A model generated the notes under the pieces. The model had not been told where the DNA came from, did not search any database, and saw nothing but the letters and a program-made list of their open reading frames with translations. A program made the position numbers and the translations under genes. A DNA stretch of 64,000 nt, from assembly GCA_024234215.1 (NCBI GenBank), contig JACKOQ010000006.1, forward strand, positions 62,001 to 126,000, given 5' to 3'. The stretch is from Pseudomonadales bacterium (GTDB taxonomy: Bacteria > Pseudomonadota > Gammaproteobacteria > Pseudomonadales > UBA5862). Positions 36,005 to 45,514 of this stretch are shown in pieces (the first letter of the stretch is position 1; every line of letters starts with the position of its first letter).

Positions 36005-36811
36005 CTACTTCGCCCGCAGATAGAGCACCTTCTGACTCGAACCCGCCGCCTGCCGCTCTTCGGTCACGAACAGATCGGTTCGGGCCCGGACCAGATCGGA
36101 AAGCTTGCGGTAGCCATAGAGCCTGGCGTCGAAATCGGGTTGCAACTTGGTCAGATAACTGCCAAAGGTGCCCACCTGCGCCCAGCCGGCATCGTCGATC
36201 GACTGATCGAGCGCGGTCAGCACGAATTCGGTCGGAAACTCCAGCTTCGGTTCGTTCGTCTCGGCCAGAGTCTGTGCCGGAGCCGATTTTTTCCGACGCG
36301 CCGTCCGCGTGGCGGCGGCTGCCGGCTTGGCTGTCATCGCCGGACGCAGCACCTCGGTGAAGATGAACTTGTGGCAGGCGTTGCGGAACGCCTCTGGCGT
36401 CTTCTTCTCGCCAAACCCCAGCACCGTGAGCCCCTCTTCACGCAGCCGCATCGCCAGACCGGTGAAGTCACTGTCGCTGGTGATCAGGCAAAAGCCATCG
36501 AACTTGCGGGTATAGAGCAGATCCATCGCATCGATGATCAGCGTGCTGTCGGTGGCGTTCTTGCCGGTGGTGTAGGCAAACTGCTGCACCGGTTTGATCG
36601 CATAGCGCTGCAGCACCTTTTTCCACGAAGCACTGGTGGGCGAGGTGAAGTCGCCGTAGATGCGCTTGACCGTCGCCTCGCCAAAACGGGCGATCTCGGC
36701 CAGCAGCGCCTCGATGACGGCAGCCTGGGCATTGTCGGCATCGATCAGCACCGCCAACCGCAGCGTCGGCTCATCGGCATCGATTTTTGGGTCGGGTCGT
36801 ACCTGAATCAT
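36005..36811 (-). CDS. NYN-domain RNase-like protein with C-terminal OST-HTH/LOTUS-like domain
   Basis: 268 residues from ATG 36811 (AAGGTG 8 nt upstream). The NYN/PIN-like domain shows LAVLIDADNA, then YGDFTSP and TDSTLIIDAMDLL, and ITSDSDFTGLAMRLREEG with conserved acidic residues. A basic linker (about 165-195, RTARRKKSA) leads to a C-terminal OST-HTH/LOTUS-like module (EFVLTALDQSIDDAGWAQVGTFGSYL, LYGYRKLSDLV). NYN-OST-HTH proteins are predicted RNA-binding nucleases; the cellular target is unknown. It sits between rpe and trpE, where Pseudomonas has gph. Confidence 0.88.
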   Translation of the reverse strand: MIQVRPDPKIDADEPTLRLAVLIDADNAQAAVIEALLAEIARFGEATVKRIYGDFTSPTSASWKKVLQRYAIKPVQQFAYTTGKNATDSTLIIDAMDLLYTRKFDGFCLITSDSDFTGLAMRLREEGLTVLGFGEKKTPEAFRNACHKFIFTEVLRPAMTAKPAAAATRTARRKKSAPAQTLAETNEPKLEFPTEFVLTALDQSIDDAGWAQVGTFGSYLTKLQPDFDARLYGYRKLSDLVRARTDLFVTEERQAAGSSQKVLYLRAK

Positions 36812-36868
36812 GCTCAATTCACCTTACGGGCAGTGGTCAAACTGTTGCGACCGTTTCGCATGGCACTC

Positions 36869-37549
36869 TCAAGCCGGATTGCGTTCGACCCGCGCCAACT
36901 CGGCGCGCATGGCCGCAACGGTCGCACGATAGTCATCGCTGCCGAAGAGTGCAGAACCGGCCACGAAGGTGTCGGCACCCGCTTCGGCCACGGCGCGGAT
37001 GTTGTGCAGGCCAATGCCGCCATCGATCTCGAGCCGAACTGGATTGGGCGCGGCATCGAGCCGCCGGCGCGCCTGCTCGATCTTGGCCAGGGTGCCGGGA
37101 ATGAATTTCTGCCCACCAAACCCGGGGTTGACCGACATCAGCAGCACCAGCGACAGCTTGTCGAGCAGGTGGTCGAGATGGTTCAGCGGGGTGGCCGGAT
37201 TGAACACCAGCCCTGCCGCGCAACCGCCATCGATGATCAGTTGCAGCGACCGGTCGATGTGCTCGCTCGCCTCGGGGTGAAAGGTGATCAGGCTGGCGCC
37301 AGCCTCGATGAAGTCACCGATGATGCGATCGACCGGCTTGACCATCAGATGCACATCGATCGGCGCGGTGATGCCATAGCCGCGCAGCGCCTTCACCACC
37401 GAAGGGCCAAAGGTGAGATTGGGAACGTAGTGGTTGTCCATCACATCGAAATGCACCCAGTCGGTGCCGGCCGCAAGCATCGCGGCCACGTCGTCACCGA
37501 GACGGGCCAGGTCGGCCGAGAGAATGGACGGTGCAAGCAGAAATTCCAC
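36869..37549 (-). CDS. rpe: ribulose-phosphate 3-epimerase
   Basis: 226 residues from a GTG at 37549 (E. coli Rpe has 225). The frame is open to 37762, but the conserved protein begins at MEFLLAPSILSADL. The TIM-barrel metal ligands are visible in HFDVMDNHYVPN, DVHLMV and EIDGGIG, along with SVNPGFGGQKF. It interconverts ribulose-5-P and xylulose-5-P in the pentose phosphate pathway. It precedes the NYN gene and trpE on the same strand; rpe next to trpE is common in pseudomonads. Confidence 0.96.
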   Translation of the reverse strand: MEFLLAPSILSADLARLGDDVAAMLAAGTDWVHFDVMDNHYVPNLTFGPSVVKALRGYGITAPIDVHLMVKPVDRIIGDFIEAGASLITFHPEASEHIDRSLQLIIDGGCAAGLVFNPATPLNHLDHLLDKLSLVLLMSVNPGFGGQKFIPGTLAKIEQARRRLDAAPNPVRLEIDGGIGLHNIRAVAEAGADTFVAGSALFGSDDYRATVAAMRAELARVERNPA

Positions 37550-37719
37550 GGCAGTTCCCGAAAAAATGGCCCATTCTACCGGCACCCAGTCTGTTTGTCC
37601 TGACCTTCTCCTGCGGCAAAATTGTACAAACAAGGATCGATCTGGATATTGTGTGATCATTAACGCTGTGCTTTGATTGGCGTGACACAGCGTGCACTCG
37701 GTATTGAACAGGGTGGAGC

Positions 37720-38163
37720 ATGACAACAACACCTTTCGAAGAGCGGCGCCGGAACCGACCATGGATCAACCTGCGTCATCTGGGCATCGCCGGCCGAAGA
37801 CGCACGGCGCCACAGCCGCGACTGGCACGCAACCGCTACGTTGACCTGTACGAGCCGGTCTATCTGTTGATCGCGGTGCTGCTGATCATCGCAGCAGCTG
37901 GCGATGCCTTGATGACGCTGCGCCTGATCGAGCATGGCGCACAGGAGTTGAACTGGCTGATGGCATTCTGGCTGGTCAACGACCCCGACTATTTCGTGCA
38001 GTCAAAGCTGCTGATCACCGCGCTGTCGGTGATCTTTCTGACCATCCACAAGAACTTCGTTCTGTTCGGCCGGATTCCGGTCAGCACGCTGCTGCGGACC
38101 GCCTGTGGCGGTTACCTCACGCTGCTCGGTTACGAAGCGGCGCTGCTCACTCTGATTGCCTGA
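37720..38163 (+). CDS. DUF5658 membrane protein
   Basis: 147 residues. A basic N-terminus (about 1-40) precedes three hydrophobic helices (about 47-67, 85-110, 120-146). The DUF5658 signature is visible: GDALMTLRLIEHGAQELNWLM. No enzymatic residues are apparent and the function is unknown. It ends 17 bp inside the 3' end of djlA on the other strand (tail-to-tail overlap). It is divergent from rpe, with 170 bp between them. Confidence 0.8.
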   Translation: MTTTPFEERRRNRPWINLRHLGIAGRRRTAPQPRLARNRYVDLYEPVYLLIAVLLIIAAAGDALMTLRLIEHGAQELNWLMAFWLVNDPDYFVQSKLLITALSVIFLTIHKNFVLFGRIPVSTLLRTACGGYLTLLGYEAALLTLIA

Positions 38164-38980
38164 ACAGCCGGGCAGCACGAATCAGTTCGTAGGCACTCCT
38201 GATCTCATGGGTCTGCTGGCCAGCGGCCTGTATCTGCTCCGCTGAAGCACCACCCGCCTGCAAACGGTCGGGGTGATGCTGACTCAGTTTGCGGCGATAA
38301 GCGAGCTTGACCTCTTCATCGCTGGCGTTTCTGTTCACCTGCAGCAGCTGATAGGCCTGCATCAGCACCGAGGCTGGGGTGGTGGCCGGCTCCGCCGGGC
38401 GTGACTGCTGGCGACGCAGACGTGATTCGATGCGCCGCAGTGTCTCGGGAGCGATCTCGATCCGCACGGCAATGCGCTCGATCAACGCCCGCTCACCCGC
38501 ACACAGCGCTCCATCACTCAGCGCCAACCCGATCAACATGCCCAGCCACTGCTCGGCCAGTTTCGGCTGGTGGCACAGCGTGTCGGCGAGTCTGTCCAGT
38601 TGTCGATCGATCTCGGCAGGCGTGGCACCCTTGCCCTGTCTGAACAGTTCGATCAGTTCGGCACGGTCACGCCCCTGCGTCACCATGCGGTCGATCAGAC
38701 GGCTGGTGACGGCAATCTCGGCCTCATTGACCCGCCCGTCGATCTTGGCCAGATGGCCCATCAGCATGAACAGCGGCCGCAGTGCGGCCACGGTCTTTTG
38801 CGCGGATGTGTCAGCGCGGGCAAGCCCGCCCAGGCGCTGATCGAGCAGATGGCCGGCCAGCAGACCCAGCACCAGCCCGCTCCAGCGGAGCGAATCGGGC
38901 GCCCAGATCAGGCCGGTCAGCGCCCCAAGCAACTTGCCGATCCAGGGCGGCTGGGACGCGACGATGGAAAATCGCTTCAC
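38147..38980 (-). CDS. djlA: DnaJ-like co-chaperone DjlA
   Basis: 277 residues. A hydrophobic N-terminal segment (about 12-45) with glycine/leucine pattern is the DjlA membrane anchor. A TerB-like helical domain follows (about 65-190, LMGHLAKIDGRVNEAEI and IGLALSDGALCAGERALIERIA). A C-terminal J domain with HPD in QHHPDRLQAGG (about 210-270) ends it. It stimulates DnaK at the inner membrane. Its ATG overlaps the murU stop (ATGA), and the order amgK-murU-djlA near lptD is the pseudomonad one. Confidence 0.92.
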   Translation of the reverse strand: MKRFSIVASQPPWIGKLLGALTGLIWAPDSLRWSGLVLGLLAGHLLDQRLGGLARADTSAQKTVAALRPLFMLMGHLAKIDGRVNEAEIAVTSRLIDRMVTQGRDRAELIELFRQGKGATPAEIDRQLDRLADTLCHQPKLAEQWLGMLIGLALSDGALCAGERALIERIAVRIEIAPETLRRIESRLRRQQSRPAEPATTPASVLMQAYQLLQVNRNASDEEVKLAYRRKLSQHHPDRLQAGGASAEQIQAAGQQTHEIRSAYELIRAARLFRQSE

Positions 38981-39660
38981 GCCACCCCTCCGGCCAGTTC
39001 ACGCTCTGCCCGTTGCAGCCGCTCCGGCGTGCCGACATCGATCCAGCGTCCAGGATGCAATTCACCACTGACCCGATCGCTCTGCATGGCGGCGATCAGC
39101 AGCGGTGCCAGCGGAAAAACGCCGGGATGGCATCCCGCAAAGAGCTGCGGTGACAGCAGGGCGATGCCGCTGTAGGTGAGCCGGCGCGCGCCGGGCATCG
39201 CCTGGCTCCGCACCGCTGCGCTGGGCGACAGATAGAAGTCACCTTCGCGATGGTGGTCAGGATTTTCGACCAGCAGCAGATGGGCCAGTTTTCCCGGTGG
39301 CAGCCTGAGTCGGGCGAAGTCGAAGTCGGTCAGTACATCGCCATTGACGATCAGAAAGGGAGCGTCGTCCAGCAGCGGCAGCGCCTGCAGGATGCCACCG
39401 CCGGTTTCGAGCGGTTCGTCGGGCTCCTGCGAATAGTGCAGCCGCACGCCGTGGCGTTGACCGTCTCCCAGCGCATCGATGATCTGCTGCCCAAGATGGG
39501 CGCAGTTGATCACGATGTCACGGACTCCAGAACGCCTCAACGCCTCGATATGGTGGAGAATCAGCGGCTTGCCGCCCACCGGCAGCAGCGCCTTGGGGGT
39601 GTGCAGCGTGAGTGGACGCATCCGCGTGCCCTTCCCTGCCGCCAGAATCATCGCTTTCAT
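38977..39660 (-). CDS. murU: N-acetylmuramate alpha-1-phosphate uridylyltransferase
   Basis: 227 residues from ATG 39660. The nucleotidyltransferase signature MILAAGKGTRMRPLT opens it, followed by PKALLPVGGKPLI and NGDVLTDFDFARL. In Pseudomonas MurU makes UDP-MurNAc from MurNAc-1-P, bypassing de novo (fosfomycin-sensitive) synthesis during cell-wall recycling, with AmgK as the kinase. Here amgK is one gene away because an enoyl-CoA hydratase gene lies between them. It overlaps djlA by 4 bp. Confidence 0.9.
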   Translation of the reverse strand: MKAMILAAGKGTRMRPLTLHTPKALLPVGGKPLILHHIEALRRSGVRDIVINCAHLGQQIIDALGDGQRHGVRLHYSQEPDEPLETGGGILQALPLLDDAPFLIVNGDVLTDFDFARLRLPPGKLAHLLLVENPDHHREGDFYLSPSAAVRSQAMPGARRLTYSGIALLSPQLFAGCHPGVFPLAPLLIAAMQSDRVSGELHPGRWIDVGTPERLQRAERELAGGVA

Positions 39661-39732
39661 CGCCGTCGCGGCACCCGCCAGCAAAAGAGTACTGAATCAC
39701 TGATCTTTGCAGTGTAGCAATTCAAACAGCAC

Positions 39733-40500
39733 TCAGCCTTGCCAGTTGGGTGCCCGCCTTTCGGCAAAGGCGCGCGCCCCTTCGACCATGTCGGGGCTGT
39801 TGAGCATGGCCGTCACCATCGGGTAGCTGGCCGCCATCGCCTCGCGCAGGGGCAGATCAAGACCCGACATCGCCAACTGTTTGGTCGCACGCACCGCCAA
39901 TGGGGCGCAGGCCGCAATCTCGGCGGCCCAACGCTGTGCGGTGGCCATCAGTTCCGCAGCCGGCACCACTTCGTTGACGAAACCCAGTTCATGCGCTTCG
40001 GCTGCGCTCACCTTGCGTCCATTGAGCAGCATGCCCATCGCCTGCTTGAGGCCGATCTGCCGCGCCAGACGATGCACGCCACCCGCCAGGGCGGCCACGC
40101 CGACCCGCGGTTCCGAAAGCGCAAAGATCGCATGTTCGGCAGCGATGACAATGTCGCAGGCCAGCGCCATCTCCAGACCGCCGCCATAGGCCCCGCCATT
40201 GACCGCGGCGATCACCGGCTTGCTGTTGTCGAAGCGGTGGGTGAGTCCGGCAAATCCGGACGGCGGCAGCCGCAGCGGTTCGCCCTTGGCGACATTCTTC
40301 AGATTCATGCCGGCACAGAAGGCACGCTCTCCGGCACCGGTGATGACCGCGACCCACCATTGCGGGTTGCGCTCGAACTCATCGAACAGCTCATGCAAGG
40401 CCAGGCAAGCCGCACTGTCGAGCGAGTTGGAGATCTCCGGCTGTTGCAGGGTCACCGTGATCACGTGGCCATCGACCGCCAGGCTGTAGTACTCAGACAT
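39733..40500 (-). CDS. enoyl-CoA hydratase/isomerase (crotonase family)
   Basis: 255 residues with both catalytic glutamates in place: GGGLEMALACD and FALSEPRVGVAALAGG. The oxyanion-hole segment AFCAGMNLK is also present. It should hydrate 2-enoyl-CoA or act as an isomerase. GGAGG stands 7 nt before the ATG. It lies between amgK (47 bp upstream) and murU (72 bp downstream), with an AT-rich leader that suggests its own promoter. It is not part of cell-wall recycling, so this looks like an insertion into that operon. Confidence 0.93.
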   Translation of the reverse strand: MSEYYSLAVDGHVITVTLQQPEISNSLDSAACLALHELFDEFERNPQWWVAVITGAGERAFCAGMNLKNVAKGEPLRLPPSGFAGLTHRFDNSKPVIAAVNGGAYGGGLEMALACDIVIAAEHAIFALSEPRVGVAALAGGVHRLARQIGLKQAMGMLLNGRKVSAAEAHELGFVNEVVPAAELMATAQRWAAEIAACAPLAVRATKQLAMSGLDLPLREAMAASYPMVTAMLNSPDMVEGARAFAERRAPNWQG

Positions 40501-40547
40501 GCAATATCCTCCATGAATAAATATTTTTATCTTTATGAAAAATCAGA

Positions 40548-41654
40548 TCATTCTATTTTCTCGTCAACCACTGCCTGAACCGCAACGGCATCGAGTCGGG
40601 GATGGGTGGCCATCCGCGGCAGCAGGCGCTCGCGAAACCACTGTGCAAAGGGCTGCAACGGGCCATGGGGGGCACAGCCTGCCAACAGATGTCGCGCCAC
40701 GCGCGGCAGATCGGCCAGGTAGCCCTCTTTGCCGTCGCGCAGAAACAGCCGGCTGAAGATGCCCAGCACCTTCAGGTGGCGCTGCACGCCGATCCAGTCG
40801 AACCAGTGCAGAAACTGCTCCGGCGAAACTTCCGACAGCAGGGCCGCGTTCTGAGCCAGCCGATGGTATTGAGTCACCCAGCGACTGACCTGCTGAGGTG
40901 GCCAGAACAGATAGCAATCCTTCAGCAGCGACACCAGATCGTAGGTGATCGGCCCGATCACCGCATCCTGAAAGTCGATCACGCCGACCATGCCATCAGC
41001 GCACAGCAGCAGGTTGCGCGAATGGTAGTCGCGGTGTACCGGACACTGCGGCTGCGCAAGCGCCAATTCGATCAATTCGTCATAAAGCTGATGCAGCATC
41101 CGTTGCTCCGACTGCGTCAGCTCGACCCCCAGCAACTCGGCGATGAACCACTGATCGAACAGCCGCAGTTCGCTGTGCAGCAGCGTTCGATCATAGGGCG
41201 GCAGCTTGCAGCCAGGCAACTCGGACACCGATTGCAGCCGCAGCAGCGGTTGAAAAGCGGCCTGATAGAGCTGATCGACCCGCTGCGGATCGGCAGCGGT
41301 CAACTCACCCAGATAGAGTCGATCACCCAGATCATCCAGCAATAAAAAACCCTGATCGAGGTCGGCCGCCAGCACCCGTGGCACCCGGATGCCGAGCTGT
41401 GCCAAACCACCCGCCACGGCGATGAAGGGACGCACATCCTCCTTGGCGGGGGGAGCATCCATCAGCACCCAGCTCTGCCGTTCCCGCTGAAGTCGAAAAT
41501 AGCGGCGGAAACTGGCATCCCCGGCCAGCTTCGCGAAGCGCCAGCCATCGGCCGGATCGGCGCTCAAACCGGGGTTCTCTGCTAGAATGGCCGCGGCCCA
41601 GTTTCGCAGTTGCAGGGCGCGCGCATCTCTTGTCGTGGTGATAGAAAGGTCCAT
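40548..41654 (-). CDS. amgK: N-acetylmuramate/N-acetylglucosamine anomeric kinase
   Basis: 368 residues from ATG 41654. An aminoglycoside-phosphotransferase fold with the Brenner/catalytic loop HRDYHSRNLL, IDFQDAVIGPITYDL (DFG-like region) and GDASFRRYFRL in the N-lobe. Position divergent from lptD and near murU identifies it as AmgK, which phosphorylates MurNAc and GlcNAc at C1. The frame opens slightly further upstream (41672), but this ATG gives the family start. Confidence 0.9.
   Translation of the reverse strand: MDLSITTTRDARALQLRNWAAAILAENPGLSADPADGWRFAKLAGDASFRRYFRLQRERQSWVLMDAPPAKEDVRPFIAVAGGLAQLGIRVPRVLAADLDQGFLLLDDLGDRLYLGELTAADPQRVDQLYQAAFQPLLRLQSVSELPGCKLPPYDRTLLHSELRLFDQWFIAELLGVELTQSEQRMLHQLYDELIELALAQPQCPVHRDYHSRNLLLCADGMVGVIDFQDAVIGPITYDLVSLLKDCYLFWPPQQVSRWVTQYHRLAQNAALLSEVSPEQFLHWFDWIGVQRHLKVLGIFSRLFLRDGKEGYLADLPRVARHLLAGCAPHGPLQPFAQWFRERLLPRMATHPRLDAVAVQAVVDEKIE
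41580..41588 (+). promoter_or_regulatory. possible extended -10 for the lptD operon
   Basis: TGC followed by TAGAAT (41583-41588), the same TGn-extended form as at 29595. It lies inside the amgK coding region on the opposite strand, about 180 bp before lptD. No good -35 was found. Confidence 0.3.
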
Positions 41655-41768
41655 GCCCGGTCCGATGTTCAAAGTGCTCCATTATCTGCCCTTCACCCTG
41701 CTGCCACCAGAGCATGCAGGAGTCGGCGCGCCATCTGCCCGCCTCGGTCGTCTGAAGCGGGGTCATGG

Positions 41769-44129
41769 ATGAAACATCCGTTGCCACGGAGCCTCTTCCT
41801 GTTTCTTGTCCTGCTGCACACTGCCCCCGGTCAGGCCGAATCGACTCACCAGAGCGCGGCAGCGCTCGACTGGCATCCGCGCGAGGCGCTGCCGGCCGAG
41901 ATGCAGGCCAGGATACCTGTGACCTGCCCCGGCCTTTACATCGACCCGATGGCCAACGTCGAACTGACCGCACCGGCCAACCCGGAGGGCGCGGCCGCCG
42001 ATTCAGTCAACATCCAAGCCAGTTATGTCGAGTCGCTGCTGGCCGAAACCTTCAGCCTCGATGGCGATGTGGTGCTGGAGGATTCGCCCTGGCGCATGAC
42101 CGCCAAGCGCGGCAACATTGATTTACCGCAGGGCAAATGGTCGCTGCAGGAGGAGGTCGAACTGCGCGGCAAGGGGCTGCTGCTGCGCGGCGCCAAGGCC
42201 GACTACGACCGCTCCGGCAACACCGCCAGAATGAGTGACGGTCAGTTCGTGCTGCACGAGCGCGAACTGCATGGCAATGCCAGACAGATCTCCGTCAACC
42301 GTGACAGCGGCATCATCACGCTGAAACAGGCTGCCCTGACCGGTTGCCCACCTGGCGACGACAGTTGGTGGCTGCGCAGCGATTACATCCGGCTCGACCC
42401 CAAGAGCGGTTTCGGCAGCACCCGCAACGCCCGCATCGATCTGGCCGGCATTCCGACGCTGCACGTCCCCTATTTTTACTTCCCGATCGATGACCGTCGC
42501 CACAGCGGTTTTCTGATTCCCAGCCTTGGCAACGACCTTACCAACGGCCTGGAAGCGACCTTCCCTTACTACTTCAACCTGGCCCCCAACTACGACTACA
42601 CCCTGACGCCCAGGTTGATGAGCAAGCGTGGCACGCTGCTCGGTAACGAGTTTCGCTACCTCACCGAACAGAGCCGTGGCGACACCCGGCTCAGCCTGCT
42701 GCCGGATGACCTGCTTGGGGCGACATCGAACCCGGAGCGCTCGCAGCGCTGGCTCTATGGCATCGACCACCGCACCTTCACTCCCTCGGGCTGGGATCTG
42801 TCGCTCGATCTGAACCGGGCCAGCGACCGTGACTATTTTGTCGACCTGGGCGGAAAGGGACTCGACAGCCACTCGCTGACCAACCTGCGGCAGGCCGCCG
42901 AAGCGCAGTACCGCTTCGATGACCTGCGGCTGAGCGGGCTGTTGCAGAGCTTTCAGAGCCTGGACGCAGCGCAAATCTCGCCCTACCGCACCCTGCCGAG
43001 CCTGACGCTCGACTATCAACCGCTGATCGGACAGTTTCTGGTCGGTTCGCTCTACAGCAACTTCTCCTATTTCGACCGCGACACCGGCGGACTCACCGGC
43101 CTGGATGCGCTGACCGGCGGACGACTCTCGCTCGATCTGGCGCTGCAACGCCCGTGGCGCGACAACTTCGCCTTTGTGATTCCGAGCGTGAAGCTGCGCC
43201 ATCGCCAGTATCAACTGACCGATCCGCTGGCCAGTGGCAGCGACCAGCCCGAACTGAATGCGCTGAGCATGGCGCTCGACAGCGGCCTGGTGTTCGAGCG
43301 CCCCACCCAGTGGCGTGGCGCGGCCGCCACCCAGACGCTGGAGCCGCGCCTCTATCTGCTCTCGACCAGCACCAGCAGTGCGCAGCGCGACTTTCCGCTG
43401 TTCGACACCACTGAACGGCCACTCACCTACACCACGCTGTTCAGCGACAACCGTTTTGTCGGCGGCGACCGCATCAGCGATGGCCGCCAGGCCAACCTGG
43501 CCGTCAGCACCCGCATGCTCGAAAACGACGGCCAGGAGGCATGGCGGCTCAGTCTGGGACAGATCTTCTACCTGAAGGACCGCGAAGTGACCCTGCAAGG
43601 TCCACCCGGCAGCAGTGAGACCGATGGTCAGTCGGCCTACCTCGGCGAACTGGCAGTGCAGCTGAACGACCAATCCAGTCTGCTCACCAGCCTCACCGCC
43701 GACAATGGCCTCGACCGGATCGACGAGGCGCTGGTTCACCTGCACTATGCCGCCGACCGGCAGCGCCTGGGCAACCTCGGCTACCGATTGAGCCATGACG
43801 CCGCGGGCAATGTGATCAAGCAGAGTGACCTCTCCTTCCTCTACCCGGTCGGCGACCGGGTTCGCCTGCTTGGCCGCTGGCGCGCCGACATTGCCTCAGG
43901 CAGTTCGCTCGAGGAGATCCTCGGCGCCGAATATGAGGCCTGCTGCTGGAAATTACGTCTGGTCAATCGTCGCTGGCGCCGCGAGGTGATTGCCCTCGGC
44001 GACACCCGCATGGAGTCGACCATCGAACTGCAACTGATCCTCAAGGGTCTGTTCGGTCTCGGCAACCGCCTCGACGAACTGCTCGGCAGCAGCATCCAGG
44101 GCTACCCCGGCCGTGATGAGCGATTCTGA
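41769..44129 (+). CDS. lptD: LPS-assembly outer-membrane protein LptD
   Basis: 786 residues from ATG 41769, beginning with a signal peptide (about 1-24, cleavage near GQAES). The N-terminal OstA/LptA-like beta-jellyroll domain (about 60-210) precedes a large C-terminal beta-barrel. Cysteines that form the structural disulfides are at 53, 193, 725 and 726; the CC pair matches the E. coli 724/725. With LptE it places LPS in the outer leaflet. An upstream in-frame start (41610) lacks a signal peptide and is rejected. It heads the surA-pdxA-rsmA-apaG-apaH operon. Confidence 0.96.
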   Translation: MKHPLPRSLFLFLVLLHTAPGQAESTHQSAAALDWHPREALPAEMQARIPVTCPGLYIDPMANVELTAPANPEGAAADSVNIQASYVESLLAETFSLDGDVVLEDSPWRMTAKRGNIDLPQGKWSLQEEVELRGKGLLLRGAKADYDRSGNTARMSDGQFVLHERELHGNARQISVNRDSGIITLKQAALTGCPPGDDSWWLRSDYIRLDPKSGFGSTRNARIDLAGIPTLHVPYFYFPIDDRRHSGFLIPSLGNDLTNGLEATFPYYFNLAPNYDYTLTPRLMSKRGTLLGNEFRYLTEQSRGDTRLSLLPDDLLGATSNPERSQRWLYGIDHRTFTPSGWDLSLDLNRASDRDYFVDLGGKGLDSHSLTNLRQAAEAQYRFDDLRLSGLLQSFQSLDAAQISPYRTLPSLTLDYQPLIGQFLVGSLYSNFSYFDRDTGGLTGLDALTGGRLSLDLALQRPWRDNFAFVIPSVKLRHRQYQLTDPLASGSDQPELNALSMALDSGLVFERPTQWRGAAATQTLEPRLYLLSTSTSSAQRDFPLFDTTERPLTYTTLFSDNRFVGGDRISDGRQANLAVSTRMLENDGQEAWRLSLGQIFYLKDREVTLQGPPGSSETDGQSAYLGELAVQLNDQSSLLTSLTADNGLDRIDEALVHLHYAADRQRLGNLGYRLSHDAAGNVIKQSDLSFLYPVGDRVRLLGRWRADIASGSSLEEILGAEYEACCWKLRLVNRRWRREVIALGDTRMESTIELQLILKGLFGLGNRLDELLGSSIQGYPGRDERF

Positions 44130-44170
44130 ACCTCTGACTTTCACCTTTCTGTCGCGGACACCATCGATCC

Positions 44171-45514
44171 ATGCTTGACCACCATTTTACCCGCCTCCTT
44201 CTCTCCCCCCTCCGTCTGGCCAGCGCGACCGGCCGATGGCTCCTCCCCCTGACCCTGTCGCTGGCCTCCCTGGTGTCGCCTGCGCTGCAGGCAGCACAGC
44301 AGCAGTGGCTCGATACCACCGTCGCCATCGTCGAGAACGATGTCATTCTGGCCAGCCAGATCAACCGCCGGATCGATCAGGTGGCGGCCAATCTGCGCGC
44401 CAAGGGCAGTACGCCACCGCCCCGCGAACAGCTCTACAAGCCGGTGCTCGAACAGTTGATTCTCGAAAGCCTGCAACTGCAGATGGCCGACCGCGCCTCG
44501 ATCCGGATCGATGACAACAGCCTGAATCAGACCATCGACACCATCGCCAAACAGAATGGCATGGACCTCGACACCCTGCAGAAGACCCTGGAGGCCGAGG
44601 GCACCCCTTTTCCGGTATTTCGAGAACGCATTCGCCGCGAGATGCGCATCTCGCGGCTGCGGCAGGGCATCATCGGCAGCGGCATTCAGATCAGCGACCG
44701 CGAGGTGACGGAGTTCCTCAACTCGCAAGAGGGCAAGGCACAGCGCCCGACCGAGTTCCATCTGGCGCACATTCTGATTGCGCTGCCCGAAAACGCCCTG
44801 CCCGAAACCGTCGAAGCAGCCAGGCATCAAGCTGACGAGGTCGCCGCACAGCTCAAGCAGGGCAGCAGTTTCGACCAGTTGGCGCTGACCCAGTCGAACG
44901 CCTCGACCGCGCTCGAAGGCGGCGATCTGGGCTGGAGGCGCGAAGCCGAACTGCCCTCGCTGTTCAGCGGCCTGGTCTCCAGCATGCAGTTGGGCGAGGT
45001 CCGGGGCCCGATCCGAAGCCCCAGCGGTTTTCACTTCATCAAGCTGCTCGACAAGCGCGGGGAACCGCTGAAGCAGGCGTTGCAGCTGCATGTCCGTCAC
45101 ATTCTGATCGCCCCCAACGAGATTCGCGACCCGCAGCAGAGCCAGCAGCTCGCCAACGAGATCGTACAGCGGCTGCAACGGGGCGAGGCCTTTGATGAAC
45201 TGGCACGCACCTACTCCGATGACCCCGGCTCGAGCCACGCCGGCGGCGACCTCGGCTGGAGCGACCCCGAACGGTTCGCACCCGAATTCCAGGCCGCCAT
45301 CGCCGAACTGCCCGATGGCGTGGTCAGCAAACCCTTCCGCACCCGCTTCGGCTGGCATGTCGCCCGCGTGGAGGGACGTCGCTCGACCGACATCTCGCAT
45401 GAATATCAGCTCAACCAGGCGCGCGAACTGCTGTTCAGACGCAAATTCGACGAAGAGCTGGGCAACTGGCTGCGCAAGATTCGTGATGAAGCCTATGTCG
45501 AATTTCTCCAGTAA
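44171..45514 (+). CDS. surA: periplasmic peptidyl-prolyl isomerase/chaperone SurA
   Basis: 447 residues. A long signal peptide (about 1-41, ending near SPALQAA) is followed by the N-terminal chaperone domain (VAIVENDVILASQINRRI) and two parvulin PPIase domains (about 190-290 and 300-400). Each has its HILI segment (LAHILIALPE, VRHILIAPNE) and DLGW (GGDLGW). It escorts outer-membrane proteins, including LptD encoded next door, across the periplasm. The first 41 residues are longer than the E. coli signal; the real start may lie at a later codon. Confidence 0.95.
   Translation: MLDHHFTRLLLSPLRLASATGRWLLPLTLSLASLVSPALQAAQQQWLDTTVAIVENDVILASQINRRIDQVAANLRAKGSTPPPREQLYKPVLEQLILESLQLQMADRASIRIDDNSLNQTIDTIAKQNGMDLDTLQKTLEAEGTPFPVFRERIRREMRISRLRQGIIGSGIQISDREVTEFLNSQEGKAQRPTEFHLAHILIALPENALPETVEAARHQADEVAAQLKQGSSFDQLALTQSNASTALEGGDLGWRREAELPSLFSGLVSSMQLGEVRGPIRSPSGFHFIKLLDKRGEPLKQALQLHVRHILIAPNEIRDPQQSQQLANEIVQRLQRGEAFDELARTYSDDPGSSHAGGDLGWSDPERFAPEFQAAIAELPDGVVSKPFRTRFGWHVARVEGRRSTDISHEYQLNQARELLFRRKFDEELGNWLRKIRDEAYVEFLQ

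Noticed and set aside
42123..43796. 557-residue open frame opposite lptD
   Set aside because: Antisense to a clear outer-membrane barrel gene; no motif or ribosome site.
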